Shown: piece by piece, positions 24,801 to 32,159 of the stretch
How the letters are laid out: every line of letters starts with the position of its first letter
How positions within the stretch are numbered: position 1 is the stretch's first letter
Source of the DNA: Asterias rubens
Taxonomy: Eukaryota; Echinodermata; Asteroidea; Forcipulatida; Asteriidae
Reading direction: 5' to 3'
NCBI RefSeq assembly: GCF_902459465.1
Contig: NC_047068.1
Location: forward strand, 1,922,001 to 1,986,000
Length of the DNA stretch: 64,000 nucleotides
Program-made: the position numbers and the translations under genes
Notes under the pieces: generated by a model
The model's database searches: none
Told to the model about the DNA's origin: nothing
The model's input: the letters and a program-made list of their open reading frames with translations, nothing else

Positions 24801-27309
24801 CTGAAAAACACAAAGGTATCAGCCTTTTAAAATAGCATGAAGGTTATTCATTGGGGCCTGCACTGCAGTGCATGCTATCGGACCACTTTGGTAGCATACA
24901 AGTAGTTTTTGTAAAACATCGTCTTACAATACAAAAGAAAAATATGTTAAGGTTCAAATGTGAATGGCTTTTCTTCTTTGAGATTGCCTGGAACTGGTTG
25001 CCTGTAAATTGCCTTTTTGACACAAAATGTTTCTCATGTGATACACTATCTCAGCCTTTGGATGTGACAAATTGACCATTGGAAGGTTATCGTATGCAAT
25101 GGCAATTTACACCATTTTAAAGGATTAGGGTACTTTTTGTAACACAAAACACAATGCCCACAGATTTACATTAAACTTACACCGTTTGAAGATAATGATA
25201 GTAGAAAGCGTACCTTAAAATATTACTTGCTGAGGTGCTGTAGTTTTTGAGAAATGAGTAAAACAATGTCATGAACAAATGTTTTTACATACTAAAATAA
25301 TTTTCGTCTCATGATCACTGAGACGAAATTTATTTTCATGACATAAAAACTAAAAAACTACAGCACCTCAGCAACTAATATTTAAAGGAACGCTTTCTAC
25401 TATCATTATCTTCAAACAGTGTAAGTTTAGTGTAAATCTGTAGACATTGTGGTTTTTTGTCCTACAAAAAGTGCATTGACCCTTTAATATGACAGTAGAG
25501 ACTTGTAATTTGTCCCCACTCACATGAGGACTCTCACTCTATCTGTTGGAAAATGTGTACATCACAAAATTGAATTTGACATTTCCCCTCCTCTGTAGGC
25601 ATATGATCCAGGGGGTGGGGTGGGGGGGTAAAGTCTTGTCCTTAGCACACACTACACATTGAGCTTACCTTGATGTCTTTATAGTTTTCAGGGCATCCTT
25701 TGAAGACTTCAGCACTAAATAAAGCTACTGGATTACAACTGTGCCTGCAATAAACCAGATCAATCAGAGCAATCAAAATCTGTTTTAAAGGCACTGGACA
25801 CTATTGGTAATTACTCAAAATAATTATTAGCATAAATCCTTACTTGGTAACGAGTAATGGGGAGAGGTTGACAGTGTAAAACAGTGTGACAAACGGCTCC
25901 CTCTGAAGTGACAAAGTTTTTGAGAAAGAAGTAATTTTCCACGACTTTGATTTTGAGACCTTAGATTTAGAATTTGAAGTCTCGAAATCAAGGATCTAAA
26001 AGCACACAACTTCGTGTGACAAGGGTGTTTTTTCTTTCATTATTATCTCGCAACTTCGACAACCAATTGAGCTCAAATTTCCACAGGTTTGTTATTTTAT
26101 GCATATGTTGAGATACACCAAGTGAGAAGACTGGTCTTTGACAATTATCAATAGTGTCCACTGCCTTTAACCTTCAAGGCAAGCAAGATACAAATTTTGC
26201 ATTATTAGCCACTCAAACTCAAAAGCAAAGTGTAAAAGCCACTACTGTTTGCAGATGCTCTTTAAATCAAAGTGCTTGATGTGTTTTATATAATGCCAGG
26301 GGTAGAGCTTTGCTCTGGAAGGGGCAAAATTTTTCTCTGAGCAGGGGCACTTCTATGAGGAAAATTTTTAATTTGTATTGAAACTTTTCAACCAAAGGGC
26401 ACCACAGCAAAAGCAAAGGGCAAAGACACAAACAATTGACATCACTATCTCTTGAATATGTACACTTTGTTTTACCATTTTTTGAAGGCCGAGACAAATT
26501 CATAGTTGAGCAAGTGGCCGGACACTGATGTCATCGTCATTTTGCAGTTTTGGTCAAAGAGATTGTACTCATACTCATAAATCTTGTTGAACTTGGAGAA
26601 TCCTTCACTCTGTTTAATCAGTCAAAAAACAAAAACAAAAACACTGCGATAATGAAACAACCAACATTTAGAACAGGTTACTTGTCCTAACTCGAGATAT
26701 AGGATTAATCTACTCCTACTCCTTACAACTAGTCCTAGAACTATAAAAAAGGTTTGTTCAGCGTCCGCTATCGTCTCCACGAATATATAGAGGTTCGTTC
26801 CGATATCGTCTCCACGAGAGTGGAATAGGACTAATCCTAAATTTTCGTGAAATCCACCACCTGCCTAGGAAGGTGAGGTTTTAGTTGCGATAACAAAACC
26901 CTCCTCCACACGGTGAAGCCGGAGCCTTCGCTGTCGGGAGGAGGGTTATGTTATCGCAACTAGTTAGTATGTAGAAACTAGAACTTGTGTGGTTTGATTT
27001 GACATGTTTCAACTAACTAATTACTTAATATATTATAATAATATTAATATAAATAAAATAAATAGTTAAACTTACCCTTCTAAATTGCCCCCTAGACATC
27101 AGATCAGCAAGTGACTTGGCCGCGTCATTTTTCTCAGCAACATTAAGCACTCTCAAACCTCTAGCCATTTTGTGATTCCAAGTTCCCAACTTTGAAATAC
27201 CACCACCAAAACAGCAGCCAGCTGACGAGAGACTGCAACTGATCTTTGCTAGTGTTAACTTTTCACGACCAACATTCCAAAACAAACTTCTCAGTCTTGA
27301 GACAAACAT
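851..27309 (-). CDS. TOP3A: DNA topoisomerase III alpha (25 coding exons)
   Basis: Type IA topoisomerase. In animals it works with BLM and RMI1/2 to dissolve double Holliday junctions and also acts in mitochondria. Coding exons, read on the minus strand: 27309-27076, 26609-26476, 25744-25669, 24800-24692, 22556-22505, 22010-21919, 20646-20476, 19710-19535, 18925-18843, 18147-18050, 17494-17340, 15868-15692, 14863-14785, 13653-13470, 11799-11712, 10582-10516, 9690-9506, 9246-9173, 8795-8704, 7494-7128, 6425-6316, 5400-5118, 3346-3198, 2443-2327, 882-851. All junctions are GT-AG, phases agree, and the total is 3384 bases (1127 residues plus stop). Visible parts: Toprim start (NVAEKND, about 56-62) and acidic D166-x-D168-x-E170; catalytic tyrosine about 380 in [10 protein letters not shown]4 zinc finger 671-698; RGG/poly-Gly region 777-897; GRF zinc fingers 916-954 and 1021-1059; CCHC knuckle 1111-1124. 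Domain order and length match animal TOP3A rather than TOP3B. Confidence 0.97.
1936..2307 (-). mobile_element. Family A fold-back element, copy 1
   Basis: TTAA-flanked element with inverted ends AAAGGCACTGGACACTATTGG / its complement and an internal GAGACCTCA..TGAGGTCTC-type dyad. The right end is 19 bp inside the donor of TOP3A exon 24. Confidence 0.85.
3536..3695. mobile_element. Family A element, copy 2 (one half)
   Basis: Only the left half survives, from TTAA through the region beginning GAGAAA and CCCTCTAAAGTAACG. It lies in the TOP3A intron between exons 22 and 23. Confidence 0.65.
4722..4826. repeat. Palindrome in the TOP3A intron 22
   Basis: Arms 4722-4758 and 4790-4826 (AACCACAAGGGAAACTGACT and its inverse) form a near-perfect hairpin. 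One arm recurs at 3503-3535. Confidence 0.7.
4996..5075 (+). repeat. tRNA-like SINE head
   Basis: GCTAGATAGCTCAGTTGGTA (A-box-like) and GTTGGTTCGAATCCCAGT (B-box-like) with a duplicated segment between. There is no closed acceptor stem, so it is called a SINE head rather than a tRNA gene. A second fragment with the same B-box side is at 3735-3800. Confidence 0.6.
5439..5829. mobile_element. Family A element, copy 3
   Basis: Full-length with TTAA at both ends. It starts 39 bp upstream of the TOP3A exon 22 acceptor. Two spurious ORFs in it (5571-5787) recur in other copies and are not genes. Confidence 0.85.
6500..6840 (+). repeat. SINE-like element (family S3), near full-length
   Basis: Head GTGGGTTTGAATCTCGGTC, body with CCTTGAGCAAGATACTTTAC and GGGTATAAATGGGTACC, tail GCGCTATAAAAGAATTTTGT and a TATTAT run. 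The reverse copy is at 9776-10125. Head-only copies are at 14910-15035 and 19145-19200. Confidence 0.7.
7033..7110 (-). repeat. tRNA-derived SINE-like head, minus strand
   Basis: Reads on the minus strand as GGTCCAGCAGTTAGACTGCA, then ATCACAAGGTTGTAGGTTCG, the same family as 20685-21055. It lies 18 bp inside the donor of TOP3A exon 20. Confidence 0.6.
7128..7494 (-). other. TOP3A: TOP3A exon 20, RGG and poly-glycine linker
   Basis: The exon encodes residues about 776-898. It starts [14 protein letters not shown], continues as runs of Gly broken by Asn, Trp and Arg, and ends in a Ser/Gln-rich stretch leading to the GRF fingers. The correct frame is fixed by the phases of exons 19 and 21. Another minus-strand frame is open through the same stretch (Glu/Val-rich), and plus-strand frames are open too (Pro-rich, Ser/Thr-rich); these are artefacts of the GGA/GGT repetition. 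RGG regions commonly bind nucleic acid and are arginine-methylated; that role here is inferred. Confidence 0.9.
7593..7979. mobile_element. Family A element, copy 4
   Basis: Full-length, TTAA at both ends, 99 bp upstream of the TOP3A exon 20 acceptor. Confidence 0.85.
9776..10125 (-). repeat. SINE-like element (family S3), minus strand
   Basis: Minus strand begins GTGTGTGTTCGAATCCCGG and continues through the same body as 6500-6840. It lies in the TOP3A intron upstream of exon 17. Confidence 0.7.
10175..10480. mobile_element. Family F element
   Basis: Contains GGCTGGGACTACTA-type and CTACTCCGCGGTAGTAGAAT segments and the end ACCATATATATATATTGATACC. A second, inverted-arm copy is at 41720-42135. 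Lies in the TOP3A intron between exons 16 and 17. Confidence 0.65.
10803..11130 (-). mobile_element. LINE 3' end relic, minus strand
   Basis: The minus strand encodes a [20 protein letters not shown] stretch in a broken frame. This is the usual C-terminal motif of CR1/L2 reverse transcriptases. It ends with AATAAA and a (TTGAA)n tail that appears as TTCAA repeats at 10802-10826. Confidence 0.75.
11145..11330 (-). repeat. LINE/SINE tail unit
   Basis: AATATCGAAATCTTATATAG then CCAAACAAGGTACTCAAGGC and GAGTATATACAATTATTG. The same unit occurs at 19300-19475 and 21641-21735. In the reverse direction it ends in an (ATT)n run. Confidence 0.6.
12063..12430. repeat. 54-bp minisatellite, 6.8 copies
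   Basis: Unit begins ATGTGGGCGCTGTGTGATTC and repeats at 54-base spacing from 12063. Copies differ by only a few bases (GGCCTCTG in unit 2, TTTAAC and GGCAAATG late). It lies in a TOP3A intron. Because 54 is divisible by three, frames on both strands stay open and give false ORFs. Confidence 0.97.
12936..13082. mobile_element. Family B fold-back element
   Basis: Inverted ends GATTTCACAAAGAGTTA / TAACTCTTTGTGAAATC around repeated GGACTAGTCCTAA and GTTACTCGTCC words. Other copies: 15154-15290, 16513-16680, 26658-26853 (interrupted), 31741-31833 with 32143-32158 (split), 50874-51043. Confidence 0.75.
13082..13447. mobile_element. Family A element, copy 5
   Basis: The left TTAA is lost where it abuts a family B element. 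The right end is at TTAA 13444-13447, 22 bp inside the donor of TOP3A exon 14. Confidence 0.85.
13675..13860 (-). repeat. SINE-like element (family S2), minus strand
   Basis: Minus strand: GGTAGTCTAGTTGGTAAGAC, then GTGGGTTCGAATCCCATCCG, then a CCTGTGGTATTTTTTCACAGG hairpin, then a GGGTAAAAAACC body. It ends 22 bp from the TOP3A exon 14 acceptor. Tail-only relatives are at 9720-9785 and 41070-41440. Confidence 0.7.
14110..14600 (+). mobile_element. LINE C-terminal relic, plus strand
   Basis: The frame ending at 14533 reads [19 protein letters not shown] then [16 protein letters not shown] and a stop, the C-terminus of a CR1/L2-like reverse transcriptase. The upstream part (LHWL/P-type region) is frame-broken. 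Lies in a TOP3A intron. Confidence 0.8.
15154..15290. mobile_element. Family B fold-back element
   Basis: Same GACTAGTCCTAA word pairs and right terminus CTCTTTGTGAAATCGACCCC. It lies in the TOP3A intron 12 and is directly followed by a family C element. Confidence 0.7.
15292..15475. mobile_element. Family C fold-back element
   Basis: Ends CCTGGGCCCAATTTCATAAA and a near-inverse at the right (TTTATGAAATCAGGCCCTGG). Related copies: 40735-40800 (end only), 46010-46330, 53210-53445. Confidence 0.65.
15481..15654. mobile_element. Short inverted-repeat element with GACGTCA ends
   Basis: Inverted ends TAGACCTTATGCA / TGCATAAGGTCTA, with a subterminal AAGATGGCGGC and TGACGTCA. It sits in the TOP3A intron downstream of exon 12 and ends 37 bp inside the intron donor. 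Confidence 0.7.
15914..16257. mobile_element. Family A element, copy 6
   Basis: Near full-length with an internal deletion and a decayed right end. It begins 46 bp upstream of the TOP3A exon 12 acceptor. Confidence 0.8.
16844..17099. mobile_element. 256-bp GC-rich fold-back element, copy 1
   Basis: Ends TGGGTGCGTTCGACTAGCTT / AAGCTAAACGAACGCACCCA, with inner GGGTCGACCCC and GTGAGCCCCT words mirrored around the centre. Copy 2 is at 51548-51801. Its GC content is much higher than the surroundings. Confidence 0.85.
17640..17700. repeat. Short perfect hairpin
   Basis: TCTGCGTCCCATATCCAAC and GTTGGATATGGGACGCAGA are inverse, separated by about 20 bases. Between TOP3A exons 10 and 11. Confidence 0.8.
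18050..18147 (-). other. TOP3A: TOP3A exon 10, active-site tyrosine
   Basis: This exon begins in the codon for Gly376 and reads [10 protein letters not shown], the hallmark of type IA topoisomerases. The tyrosine (about residue 380) forms the 5'-phosphotyrosyl link to single-stranded DNA. The flanking acceptor TAG and donor C/GTAAG keep the frame with exons 9 and 11. Confidence 0.95.
19140..19475 (-). repeat. LINE/SINE tail unit with S3-like head
   Basis: CTTGAGCAAGACACTTGACC, a body with GGGACCAATGGC (reverse sense), CCCTTATAAGATCC and the tail CTTGTTTGGTAGATACATAC then TATTATTATTATT. Lies between TOP3A exons 8 and 9. Confidence 0.6.
19743..20011. mobile_element. Family D fold-back element
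   Basis: Arms carry GATAATGATAGTAGAAAGC and GAGAAATGAGTAAAACAATG around a TTCGTCTCA..TGAGACGAA centre. Left TTAA at 19743-19746, 33 bp upstream of the TOP3A exon 8 acceptor. The right arm is truncated. Confidence 0.75.
20290..20440. mobile_element. Family E fold-back element, right arm only
   Basis: GAGTTGAAACCAACGGTTC, AGAACCACCCCAACTCATT and TTTCAAATCCTACTTA are shared with 36690-36955 and 63298-63640. It lies just inside the intron after TOP3A exon 7. Confidence 0.75.
20685..21055 (+). repeat. Tandem trimer of a tRNA-derived SINE-like unit
   Basis: Three heads at 20686, 20832 and 20977 (spacing 146 and 145). Each reads TGGTCTAGTGGTTAGA (A-box-like), TGCAGGACTTGCAATCAC, then GGTTCGAATCCT-type (B-box-like), and is followed by a shared approximately 80-bp body. 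Unit 1 starts about 40 bp upstream of the TOP3A exon 7 acceptor. A fourth head is at 7033-7110 on the minus strand. No mature tRNA with a closed acceptor stem is evident. Confidence 0.75.
21531..21865. mobile_element. Family G fold-back element with an internal insertion
   Basis: Ends CCAATTTCATGGCTCTGC and its inverse GAGCCATGAAATTGGG. The middle (about 21641-21735) holds a LINE/SINE tail unit, AATAATATCGAAGTC then CCAAACAAGG. Related copy without the insert at 54725-54955. Confidence 0.65.
22598..22984. mobile_element. Family A element, copy 7
   Basis: Full-length, TTAA at both ends, 42 bp upstream of the TOP3A exon 5 acceptor. Confidence 0.87.
23330..23520. mobile_element. GC-rich fold-back element
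   Basis: Arms ACAAATATTGACTGCTTTTA and GAAGCAGTCAATATTTGTTA, with inner GGTGATCCCC / GGGGATCACC. A related palindrome is at 24475-24615 around ATCATGGTTTTGACATCACC. Confidence 0.7.
23586..24020 (-). mobile_element. LINE C-terminal relic, minus strand
   Basis: The minus strand encodes [10 protein letters not shown] and [11 protein letters not shown] in broken frames. It is followed by a 3' UTR ending in an (ATT)n run at 23586-23600. Lies in the TOP3A intron between exons 4 and 5. Confidence 0.75.
24110..24260. repeat. Direct tandem duplication, about 73 bp twice
   Basis: TAGTTGTGTATTATATACCT through CTGATTGGTTAAAAAT occurs twice in a row, almost identical. Both copies are bounded by CAGTCA(A/G)TATTAG. 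Confidence 0.85.
24475..24615. mobile_element. Fold-back element
   Basis: Inverted arms AAATATTGACTG / CAGTCAATATTT, and GGTGATGTCAAAACCATGA / TCATGGTTTTGACATCACC. Lies in the same TOP3A intron. Confidence 0.7.
25117..25487. mobile_element. Family D fold-back element, full-length
   Basis: TTAA at 25117-25120 and 25484-25487. The two arms are near-perfect inverted repeats of about 170 bp. Lies in the TOP3A intron between exons 3 and 4. Confidence 0.85.
25785..26170. mobile_element. Family A element, copy 8
   Basis: Full-length, TTAA at both ends, 41 bp upstream of the TOP3A exon 3 acceptor. It is a good reference copy for the family. Confidence 0.88.
27076..27309 (-). other. TOP3A: TOP3A exon 1 with two in-frame start codons
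   Basis: The first coding exon opens at ATG 27309-27307. A second in-frame ATG, codon 48, lies at 27168-27166. The 47 residues between them are rich in Arg/Lys/Ser/Leu with almost no acidic residues (one Glu), as expected of a mitochondrial presequence. The Toprim domain begins directly after the second Met. Human TOP3A is known to make mitochondrial and nuclear forms from two starts in the same arrangement. That the downstream start is used here is inference. Confidence 0.8.
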
Positions 27310-28400
27310 TAAACATAAAGCTGAAGCTATAAAAATGTATACTTATGTCACAAACACCACTGACCATTTTCGTGATTAATCAAGCACTTTGCTAATTACC
27401 AAGTACGCTTTAAAAGTGGTACATGCTACATCCATTCAGAGTGAAGTTTTGACACTTCGCCCATGATCAAGTAGGCCGCCATTTACCAATAAGTGCACTA
27501 CGAACTTAAGAGGGCGCTATTCGCAAACTTTACCCTTTTTGACGAGTATTTGGCGTTAAAACATCCCAAGCCCGTCCGTCCGTGTGCGTCTCTGCTGCTC
27601 AGCTTTTTTACTGCTGTCCGATCTTCAGAGTGAGACCTTAAAAATGGGATAACTTTTCCTAAAAAATTATAAATTTACCCCCATCCGTTCAGATAAGCTA
27701 ATCGACCCTTCTCCGGTTAATAAGAGTTTTTTTAAACATTTTGGGATGTGGCTTTTGGCGGCTTCTTTTTGATTGAAACAATGCATTTGGAGAATACGAT
27801 GAAAAAGGTATTGCCGCAATTAAATAATTATTGCAATGTCGATAGCGTGTACCTTTTTATCACATTGATCTGTTTGTCCAAACGACAACTTTTCCAAACA
27901 ATTATTAGGATTTAAAGATTTATTTATTAAGCCAACATTAATAAGCTCAAAACCAAAGCATCGGAGATATTTTAATGCTTTTCATTGTTTTGTCATAACA
28001 TTATGACAACGCAAATCGAATCGAAGCGAGTGAAAAACCGCAGAAGACATACATAGCTACACAGTGACCTCGAGTAAGTTTTCTGGGTCACATATCACGA
28101 ACTATACGTCACAAAACCAAAATAGTTTGAGATCAAGCGCTTGCTTGAGCGCAAAGTAAAAACTCGCGCAAGTAAAAAATTGGCTGAGGCGAGTTAAAAG
28201 CTTTTTTAAGCGCAAACGCCAAATGTGCACGCGTTTCCCTTTTGCGCTCAACACCACACTGTACTACACACTAGCTAGAGCGAGTAGCAGTGATGAATTG
28301 ATTGCATAAACACTTCATTATCTGCTGAAAAATGCTACCTCACAAAAAATGAGATATACATTTGATAATTAATGCACATCATCTTCACTTTCTTGGCATA
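27310..28400. promoter_or_regulatory. Head-to-head intergenic region, TOP3A and UQCC4
   Basis: The 1.1 kb between the two divergent start codons has no ORF of note and no copy of the local repeat families. A GCCGCCATTT at 27476-27485 is a YY1-type AAATGGCGGC on the TOP3A strand, about 170 bp upstream of its ATG, with a CCAAT at 27486-27490 (plus strand). No obvious TATA box pair was found. Divergent pairs spaced this closely often share a promoter. Shared control of two genes with mitochondrial roles is plausible but inferred. Confidence 0.55.
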
Positions 28401-29305
28401 ATGAAGGCACTGAGTGGAAGTCGTGTGTTGAGCCGCATCTATCAATTGAGATTCTGGCGAAATACAAATAGGTTTGTTAAATTAATGTAGATTGTAGTTT
28501 GTAAATTCTATTTTTGTGTTGTATTGTAGTACTCGTACTGTACTTGTTGGAATACCATTCCTTCTTAATCATGTTGTGACTTGTTGTATTGTGATCGTAT
28601 TGTAATTGCATTGCATGTGTATTTTTAGTGATTAGTTTGTTTATTATCTATGTGTATATTGAATGTTACTTAAATAGTTGTTTAGTACCTAAAATAACAT
28701 GACCAATAACAAACATGGGAATGGGAACTTTGCATGTTTTAATTTGTTAAATAATGATTTTTTTACCTCCATGATTAATAATAGTATACACAGCTTAGCT
28801 ACACTGTCCACACAGTGATGTCCTCCCAACCAATCAGAATGGAGAAACTGTCCCAGGTATTGATGAATTGTAATTTTAAGCTGATAATAATTCTGTTCTT
28901 ATTAAAAATTATTACAGATTTCCACAAGAAGCACGAATGACACATCCTGTACTCCCAATCCCGCCATCCAGTCAGCAACACAGATTTGCCTCGTCCAAGA
29001 AAACTTCAAAAGCTGACAAGGATCCAGATGCACCTCTTAGCTACACCTCAAGCAAGGCGCTGGACTGGTCTGTTCACAACAGCTACGGCAGACACAAGAA
29101 ACAACCTTGGTACAAAGTAGCACCCATCAGTATAGGACTCTCTATCTTTATTGCCTGGATATTCTTGAGAAAAGAGACAGATATTGATCGACAATTGGAG
29201 AAGCATTTACATGAACGCTTGCCACATATGTTTCCACCGCCTGCTGAAGTTCAAGAGGATGAGACTTTGTTAAATGAAGAAGAGGAAAAAACAATTACGG
29301 AATAA
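28401..29305 (+). CDS. UQCC4: Mitochondrial complex III assembly factor, CCSMST1/UQCC4 family
   Basis: Two coding exons: 28401-28471 and 28918-29305, joined AG|A in the codon for Arg24, giving 152 residues. Exon 1 encodes a basic N-terminus (SRVLSRIYQLRFWRN) that looks like a mitochondrial presequence. The family signature follows: DPDAPLSYTSSKA, W-S-V-H-N-S, then KKQPWYKV leading into one hydrophobic helix (about residues 91-107), then LRKETDIDRQLEKHL and an acidic tail. CCSMST1/C16orf91 proteins are single-span inner-membrane proteins that help assemble the cytochrome bc1 complex. Length and topology match the family. The gene is divergent from TOP3A. I recognise the family from sequence pattern only, so the orthology call is strong but not certain. 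Confidence 0.85.
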
Positions 29306-29593
29306 CAAGATGGCATTGTGACAATATCTTTTGAAAGTTTCTATTATGTGTTATAAAATTATAGTCATTTCTTTGTGCATTTTTGGCTGAGATTTTAGTT
29401 ATGTTTTAAAGGAATCACTTATTTTGTGGATAGGTTTAATACTGTCCATGTTCATGAATGTGTAACTTCATAAAATGGTTTGCTTCCATGATCAAACGAT
29501 TTGCATTTTTAATAGCAACAATTATTATTTATGTTATATCTTACCTTCATCTATAGTTTCTTCAAAATTGTTTGATCATGGTTAAAAGGTCTT

Positions 29594-29984
29594 TTAAAGG
29601 AACACGTTGCCTTTGATCGGACGAGTTGGTCTATAAAAAGCGTTTGTGACTGTTTGTTATAAAATGCATATGGGTACATGGGTAGAAAGATGTTTTAAAA
29701 GAAGAATACAATGATCCTCACAAATTTGCCTCGCAATTGCTTGGTTTTCCTTGTACCCTGCGATTTAACACGGTCGGCCATTTTATGAGTCAAAAATTTG
29801 ACTTCCATAAATGGGCAACTGTGTTAGTCGACGAGGTAAAAGGAAAACTGCATTTTTAAGGCATGTTTGTGTGGATCTTTCTATTCTACTTTGACAACAT
29901 TACTACCAATGCATTTGATAACAAACGGTTACAAACGCTTTTCAAAGACCAACTCGACCGATCCAAGGCAACGTGTTCCTTGAA
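29594..29984. mobile_element. Family H fold-back element, full-length
   Basis: TTAA start, arms with AGGAACACGTTGCC / GGCAACGTGTTCC, TGGTCTATAAAAAGCG-like and AAACGGTTACAAACGC segments, and CCATAAATGG near the centre. It follows UQCC4. Other copies: 31836-32143, 38920-39155, 42400-42594. Confidence 0.85.
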
Positions 29985-31740
29985 GGATTTGTGACAACGT
30001 CTATTTCATTTGTCAGTTGTGTCAAAATGAAGTTGATGTTTCTTTACTAGTACGACTGATAAATTTATTTGGATTTTACCTAAATTGACACAAAAGAAGT
30101 CCATTACTAATGTCAGATGCTTAGCAAAACCCACCAGTGTGTCTCGGCTAGTAGTAGAGAGACCCCCGTCCTAAATCTTGTAGTACCCCCACTTTATGGA
30201 AACTCATCACCCCAAATGTGTGGCCCAATGATAGATTATTGTTATTCAAGCTTCAGGTATCTCTTCCCTCAAGTATGTTTGAGGGTTCTGGACTGTTTGG
30301 TTTCAAGAATGAACAAAATCAACTTTTTTTCTTTTTTTTTTAAGAAACAAGACCATCTAAGTTTGTTGGATGATGGTGTGTTCAATGAAAAATAGAGGAT
30401 CAAAATGGGTTAATTTGCTCTTCAAGTAAATATAATGTGCTTTTTCATTATATGCAATTTTATTTATTATTACTAACTGAATAGAATAACATGTACATGT
30501 ACCTGTAGACTAAACACCTATGATTCTATCATTTTCAAGCTGCCAGTGATGTATGATAAGATGGAGTTTTCTTAAGATTCTGTATTAACTCTGATAAAAG
30601 TTTACTCTGATCTTATTACTTGGATGTGGAAATGTGTTGTACTCATCTACTTGTACATGTATATTGTAGAATGTACATCTGCAGTCCTAGAATTACACAA
30701 AGGTCTGTTGCCCTGGTCTTGTTGCCTCTTTAAATTTTCCCAGAGTTAAAGAAAGATTTTCCAATGGAGGTGCCCTTTGCAAAATGATTAGTTTGTATTG
30801 CCCTCTCTCAAAGATGAATTCCAGGGCAAGTATGTAATACAATCCCCAGTCTTGTTTTTTCCACTTAAAATAAACCTCTTCTGAACAAACCTCGCTACCA
30901 TAAGCCTTTTTGAGGTATGGCAGACATGATACGCGCGCGTCACATACCGCGACTGATGCCACGCTCACCATGTTGGTGGTCATTAGGTTTACGTGTTAAC
31001 TCCCGCGTCGCCTAAAATGCGCACTTCACTGAATAACACGCGTTCTATTTCTATGGTCATTGTGTCCGCCATATCTCCAAAAGGCTTATGGGCAGCGCGC
31101 CGTATCACGTAGCTCTGCATACGTCTCTAACCCCTGTGAGGGAAACTCCGATCCGTGTCTGTCATATACATGTACGCGCAAAATATGAAACGCTGCGCGT
31201 CTTCAAAAAGCTCTTTACGCCAAAACGCGTGCGTATAAAGATGTATGTATTCATTACGCAACACTGAACGCAAAGGCAAGTTTATGACTTTTATTACACA
31301 CAGCGCATCCAACCCGTGCGCGACTAACGCCCAACACAGAACATATCAACCACAAGACTAATTATAATATCCCTTATATTTGGATATTTTGAAGTCGCAC
31401 TTCCAGGGGTTATGATCGAGCAAGGCATGCTGGGAAAAATGGCGCGGCGAGATCGATCACCCCTGGGAACGAGGTTGCTCTGAACAGCCAAACGGTGTTA
31501 TGTGAATCTGTTTATTGTTTGCATTAAAATAAGCCAATGAAAAGTTTGATGGACCATGTCTTCTTTGAATGGTTGGACATCATGTTAAATAAACAAGTTG
31601 AGTCTGTGCAAGTTTTGGGAGCGACTCCGAAAAATAATGGCAATAAATCATATATAGCAAGTGATGCAGTAAGATTCATTTTGAGAAACTTTTCACTTTT
31701 CGGTACATGTACAAAATTGAACGATTTCACAAAGTGCAAC
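29985..31740. other. Intergenic, UQCC4 to the H3.3 side
   Basis: No convincing gene. It holds scattered repeat fragments: a dispersed unit at 30700-30830 that is also in the H3.3 intron at 33250-33390, and a GC-rich segment at 30890-31090 with GCGCGC and CGCCTAAAATGCGCACTTC resembling 41155-41330. Confidence 0.6.
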
Positions 31741-31835
31741 TGAGAGTAGTCCTAGGGTATGTACAAAAAAAAAACTTTATGGCTAGTCCCAAGTTAAGAC
31801 AAGTAACTCGTATCAACTCGAGATAAGACTTGTCT

Positions 31836-32143
31836 TTAAGGAACATGTTGCCTTGGATCGGTCGAGTTGGTCTTTGAAAAGCATTTGTAACCGTTTGTTA
31901 TAAAGTGCATATATGATTATTAGAAAGATATTTAAAAGTAGAATATAATGATCCACACAAGTCAAATTTTGGACTGCCATAAATGGCCGACCGTGTTAGT
32001 TTGCAAAGTAAAAGGAAAACCATGCAATTTCGAGGCAAATGTGTGTGGATCATTAACATCTTTCTAACCATATGCATTTTATAACAAACGGTTACAAACG
32101 CTTTTCAAAGACCAACTCGACCGATCCAAGGCAAAGTGTTACT
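31836..32143. mobile_element. Family H element inserted in a family B element
   Basis: Both arms present. It is flanked on the left by the first part of a B element (GATAAGACTTGTC) and on the right by the B terminus ACTCTTTGTGAAGTC. Confidence 0.8.
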
Positions 32144-32159
32144 CTTTGTGAAGTCTACC

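Noticed and set aside
30693..31312. Minus-strand ORFs around 31 kb
   Set aside because: They cover dispersed GC-rich repeat sequence also seen at 41155-41330, with no protein motif.
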